Positions 43,094-45,948 of a DNA stretch of 45,948 bases are shown piece by piece; within the stretch, counting starts at the first letter, position 1; each line of letters begins with the position of its first letter. A program made the translations under genes and the position numbers. The notes below the pieces were generated by a model that was not told the DNA's origin, did no database searches, and saw nothing but the letters and a program-made list of their open reading frames with translations. Source of the stretch: an uncultured Clostridia bacterium (GTDB taxonomy: Bacteria; Bacillota; Clostridia; Oscillospirales; Acutalibacteraceae); NCBI GenBank assembly GCA_946493765.1, contig CAMMAZ010000015.1, positions 1 through 45,948 on the forward strand, in the 5' to 3' direction.

Positions 43094-44324
43094 ATGCTTT
43101 TCCCTTTAAGTGATTGATAAATTGCTGGGCGACACGGCCGGACATACCGCCGTTGCGGATACCCCATTTGCGTGCCAGATCATAAAGCTGATCTTCCGGC
43201 AGCTGGATGCCGTTATTTTTCGCCAAATACCGAACCATTTCAAAATAGTCTTTCTGCACCGGTTTGGTGAAATTGATGGAAATGCCAAACCGTTCCGCCA
43301 GCGACAGTTTTTCCTGCATGGTGTCGTTCTTGTGAATATCGTCGCCCGCATTCCGGTCGCTGAAATTCTCCCGAATCAGGTGCCGACGGTTGGAGGTCGC
43401 ATAGATCAGCACGTTATCCGGCCGCTTTTCCAGTCCTCCCTCAATGACCGCTTTGAGATACTTATATTCGATTTCAAAATCCTCGAAAGACAGATCGTCC
43501 ATGTAGATCACAAATTTATAATTGCGGGTACGCAGATGGTCGATCAGTTCCGTTAAATATTTAAACTGCGGCTTATAGATTTCCACAAACCGAAGCCCCC
43601 GGTCGTGATATTCATTCAAAATTGCTTTCACACAGGTGGATTTTCCGGTTCCGCTGTCGCCATATAACAAAACGTTGTTTGCTGTTTTGCCCTGCAAAAA
43701 GGCTTCCGTGTTGTCGGTCAGCTGTTTTTTTTGCAGCTCATACCCCCAAAGATCCGACAAATGCACATCCTCAAATTCGATGATCGGGATAAAAGACAGC
43801 GTTTCTCCCTCGTGCAGATAAAATGCGGCATTGTTACCGAACATTCCAACACCGTGCTGCGCATACTGCGCGGCGATCTCTTTTAAAAACAGTTCCGGTG
43901 TTGCCGCCTTAGCCAGCCGCTGTCCAAATTCCACCGCCGTTTTGCCGCTGATCTCCCGGTTGGTTTGAAAATGCTGTGTGTGCGGCTTATAATTCAGAAT
44001 CAACCGCAGCCATTCGTTTTCCTTTGCGAAATCGCCTTCAAAATCATAGAAAAACAGATCAAAGAGTTCCTTTGCGTCTTTGCGCGCGACCGCATAAAGG
44101 GTGCAGTCCTCTATCGTTTTCATCTCACAGGCGAGCGAAAACGCGTTTTCATCGTTCATGATCAGCCACGCGATATAGGACCGCCACAGATTTTGATATA
44201 ATTTATGCTTTTCGCATTTTTCGATCAGCCGGCCGACGGCATCGGTTATATCTGCGCCGTTTTTAAGCCCGTCGATCAGATCAAAGATCAATCGATAATT
44301 CTCGTTTTTCCCAAATAAAATCAT
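43092..44324 (-). CDS. DUF815-family AAA ATP-binding protein
   Basis: 410 residues. The C-terminal AAA module has Walker A GDSGTGKS, Walker B VIYMDDLSFE and a sensor in YATSNRRHLIREN, followed by the typical DUF815 text (FSDRN, FGISINFTKP, GRVAQQF). The N-terminal 150 residues are helical. Biological role unknown; these proteins resemble MoxR/DnaC-like AAA ATPases. ATG 44324 follows AAGGGAT; an upstream in-frame Met lacks a ribosome site. It is 71 bases behind the polymerase gene. Confidence 0.88.
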   Translation of the reverse strand: MILFGKNENYRLIFDLIDGLKNGADITDAVGRLIEKCEKHKLYQNLWRSYIAWLIMNDENAFSLACEMKTIEDCTLYAVARKDAKELFDLFFYDFEGDFAKENEWLRLILNYKPHTQHFQTNREISGKTAVEFGQRLAKAATPELFLKEIAAQYAQHGVGMFGNNAAFYLHEGETLSFIPIIEFEDVHLSDLWGYELQKKQLTDNTEAFLQGKTANNVLLYGDSGTGKSTCVKAILNEYHDRGLRFVEIYKPQFKYLTELIDHLRTRNYKFVIYMDDLSFEDFEIEYKYLKAVIEGGLEKRPDNVLIYATSNRRHLIRENFSDRNAGDDIHKNDTMQEKLSLAERFGISINFTKPVQKDYFEMVRYLAKNNGIQLPEDQLYDLARKWGIRNGGMSGRVAQQFINHLKGKA

Positions 44325-44395
44325 TGAAAACCATCCCTTTAAAACAAAAATCACACGATGCAAAAGCAAAGCGTTTTTCGCACAAAATATATCCG

Positions 44396-45646
44396 TTATT
44401 CCTTTTTGTGCGCATCCTTTTCCTCGATTTGCGCCCTGTATTTTTTGCCGACATCCAAGCTGTTTTGAAAAGTTGAGCCTCTCTTGATTGTATCCATTCC
44501 ATACCGGCTTCGAATACTGTCCAATGTCTGATCCAGCATGCGCGCACGCGCTTTCTTTTCATTCTGAAAAAGGGTCATCTGTCCCTCATTTTCATAAACA
44601 AGCTGCGCGAGTGTTATGCCAAGCAGCCGCAAAGGAGACCGGTCTTTCCAAAGCTCCAAAAGCAACGATTTGGAAACCGCATATACCTCGTTTGTCACAT
44701 CCGTCGCATCCTCCAGCTTTCGCTGATGGGAACGGTTTTTAAAGTCATGGGTGCGAATTGAGACGCAAATGCAATAAGCTCTTGCTTGATCGGCGCGCAT
44801 CCGGGTCGTCACGCTGTCCGCCAGTTCCAAAAGGATCTGGTTGGCGGCTTCAACCGTCGTAACGTCTTCGGCCAAGGTCGTTGATATGCTGTAGACCTTG
44901 GCTTTTTCCGCTTGTGCCAACACCGGGGAATCATCCAACCCGTTGGCATATGCGTGCAGCTGCTGCCCTAATTTTTTACCCAGCAGCGATTGCAGGTAAG
45001 GCAGCGCGGTTTTTGCCAGATCACCGATGGTATGAACACCGGAGCGTTCCAGCTTGTTAGCGGTCGCGTGACCGACCGAAAACAGTTCCCGAACAGGCAG
45101 CGGCCATAATTTTTCCGGCATTTCTTGCCAAAACAGCGTGTGCACCTTGTCCGGCTTTTCAAAATCGCTGGCCATTTTCGCCAGCAGTTTATTCCGGCCA
45201 ATCCCCACATTCACGGTAAAACCCAGTTCATTGCGAATCTCATCTTTGATGGTGCGGGCAATTGCGACCGGATCCGGATACAGCTTTTGTGTTCCGCTCA
45301 TGTCCAGAAAGCATTCGTCGATACTGAATTTCTCAACAACCGGCGCATAGCGGCGGCAGATATCCATAAAGGCTTTGGAATTTTGTTCATATAATTTAAA
45401 ATCCGGACGGACAAGCACCAGCTGCGGACACTTTTTCAGCGCCGCCGCCACCGGTTCTCCTGTTCGGACATGATATTTTTTTGCCGGAATGGATTTTGCC
45501 AAAATCACGCCCGTCCGGTTTTCAGGATCACCGCCGACAGCAGACGGAATCAGCCGAAGATCTTCTTCACCTTTTTTGACCCGCCGCACAGCTTCCCATG
45601 AAAGATAGGCGCTGTTGACGTCAACATGAAAAATAAGCCGTTCCAT
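44396..45646 (-). CDS. dinB: Y-family DNA polymerase (Pol IV/DinB-like)
   Basis: 416 residues from ATG 45646. FHVDVNSAYLSWEA carries the first metal Asp and SIDECFLDMSG the second acidic pair; VGIGRNKLLAKMASD is also conserved. A little-finger domain follows (about 240-350). The protein performs error-prone lesion bypass. Start choice: GGGGAAG sits 7 bases before 45646; an earlier in-frame ATG at 45700 has no ribosome site and adds a basic leader. No LexA/SOS box was seen in the short gap to the tRNA gene. Confidence 0.93.
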   Translation of the reverse strand: MERLIFHVDVNSAYLSWEAVRRVKKGEEDLRLIPSAVGGDPENRTGVILAKSIPAKKYHVRTGEPVAAALKKCPQLVLVRPDFKLYEQNSKAFMDICRRYAPVVEKFSIDECFLDMSGTQKLYPDPVAIARTIKDEIRNELGFTVNVGIGRNKLLAKMASDFEKPDKVHTLFWQEMPEKLWPLPVRELFSVGHATANKLERSGVHTIGDLAKTALPYLQSLLGKKLGQQLHAYANGLDDSPVLAQAEKAKVYSISTTLAEDVTTVEAANQILLELADSVTTRMRADQARAYCICVSIRTHDFKNRSHQRKLEDATDVTNEVYAVSKSLLLELWKDRSPLRLLGITLAQLVYENEGQMTLFQNEKKARARMLDQTLDSIRSRYGMDTIKRGSTFQNSLDVGKKYRAQIEEKDAHKKE

Positions 45647-45710
45647 CATTCTTCCCCGTGCCATAACGCGAAATGCGCTTTTTGATTTCTTGTCTGCCAT
45701 TGCATTTTAT

Positions 45711-45749
45711 AAAAAAGTCGTCGCGAACAACACACAGTCCGCGACGACA
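45711..45749 (-). terminator. terminator of the tRNA-Gly gene
   Basis: Leftward, GTCGTCGCG and CGCGACGAC form a 9-bp stem with a long loop, followed by six T. Confidence 0.85.
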
Positions 45750-45823
<74 letters not shown>

Positions 45824-45839
45824 ATTTTCAACGAATGTT

Positions 45840-45868
45840 ATTTTACCACAAAGCGGTTGCTTCGTCAA
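45840..45868 (-). promoter_or_regulatory. sigma-A promoter of tRNA-Gly
   Basis: TTGACG (45868-45863), 17-base spacer, TAAAAT (45845-45840) on the minus strand, 17 bases before the tRNA 5' end. From 45869 to the window end no gene is seen. Confidence 0.8.
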
Positions 45869-45948
45869 GTGATTTTTTCAAAAAAACAGGCCGGAATTGT
45901 AGGTTTACAATAGATGTGTTACAAAAAGAATAAAAAAAGAAGTGACGA

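Noticed and set aside
45647..45710. SOS (LexA) box upstream of the Y-family polymerase
   Set aside because: No sequence close to the Firmicute GAAC-N4-GTTC pattern was found there.

Overview
The window looks like chromosome of a spore-forming Firmicute of class Clostridia, most likely an Oscillospirales/Ruminococcaceae relative. The reasons are the SpoVT gene, a T-box in front of proS, the DivIVA-YlmH-SepF division cluster, endonuclease-type MutL, many TTG/GTG starts, strong AGGAGG ribosome sites and short A/T-rich intergenic stretches around genes of about 50 % GC. Nearly everything is housekeeping. There is no prophage, insertion sequence or CRISPR array.

Layout. 1-5.1 kb: end of a ribosomal protein S9-like gene, spoVT, then a more A/T-rich patch with a DegT-type aminotransferase and a divergent AraC regulator, an aldo/keto reductase and a zinc-ribbon membrane protein. 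5.1-7.2 kb: proS behind its T-box. 7.2-13.4 kb: a two-component system divergent from a heterodimeric ABC exporter and a cytidylate-kinase-like gene. 13.4-15.3 kb: split transketolase. 15.3-30.7 kb: a long leftward array, read 5' to 3' as lepA, miaB, ylbF-like, mutS, mutL, miaA, a HlyD-like adaptor, yggS, sepF, ylmH, divIVA, lspA, rluD-like and a HAD hydrolase. It joins translation fidelity, tRNA modification, mismatch repair and septum placement. 30.9-32.0 kb: a DUF4364 protein and the manganese exporter MntP. 35.5-40.1 kb: HD hydrolase, metY, murC and a CCA-adding enzyme. 40.2-43.0 kb: a peptide-binding lipoprotein and a GH5 glucanase broken by one extra T. 43.1-45.9 kb: a DUF815 ATPase, a Y-family polymerase and tRNA-Gly(TCC).

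The most interesting part is 32.1-35.2 kb. A 20-bp perfect inverted repeat (34071-34090 and 34317-34336) flanks 226 bp that carry a strong sigma-A-type promoter. A complete tyrosine recombinase gene lies 33 bp outside the right repeat. On the left is a three-gene operon: a zinc-ribbon membrane protein, a lipoprotein with TPR-like repeats and a possible carbohydrate-binding end, and a small membrane protein that is a paralogue of the first. As read here the promoter points away from the operon into a terminator. Inversion would place it about 95 bp upstream of the operon, facing it. I read this as a phase-variable ON/OFF promoter switch with its own recombinase, currently OFF.

Other points: a T7-tract frameshift in the glucanase, a cloverleaf-like intergenic repeat next to the recombinase, an orphan HlyD-like adaptor in the division cluster, and a YlbF-family protein with a Cys-rich tail. 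Functions are assigned from motifs and remembered family features; no database search was run.
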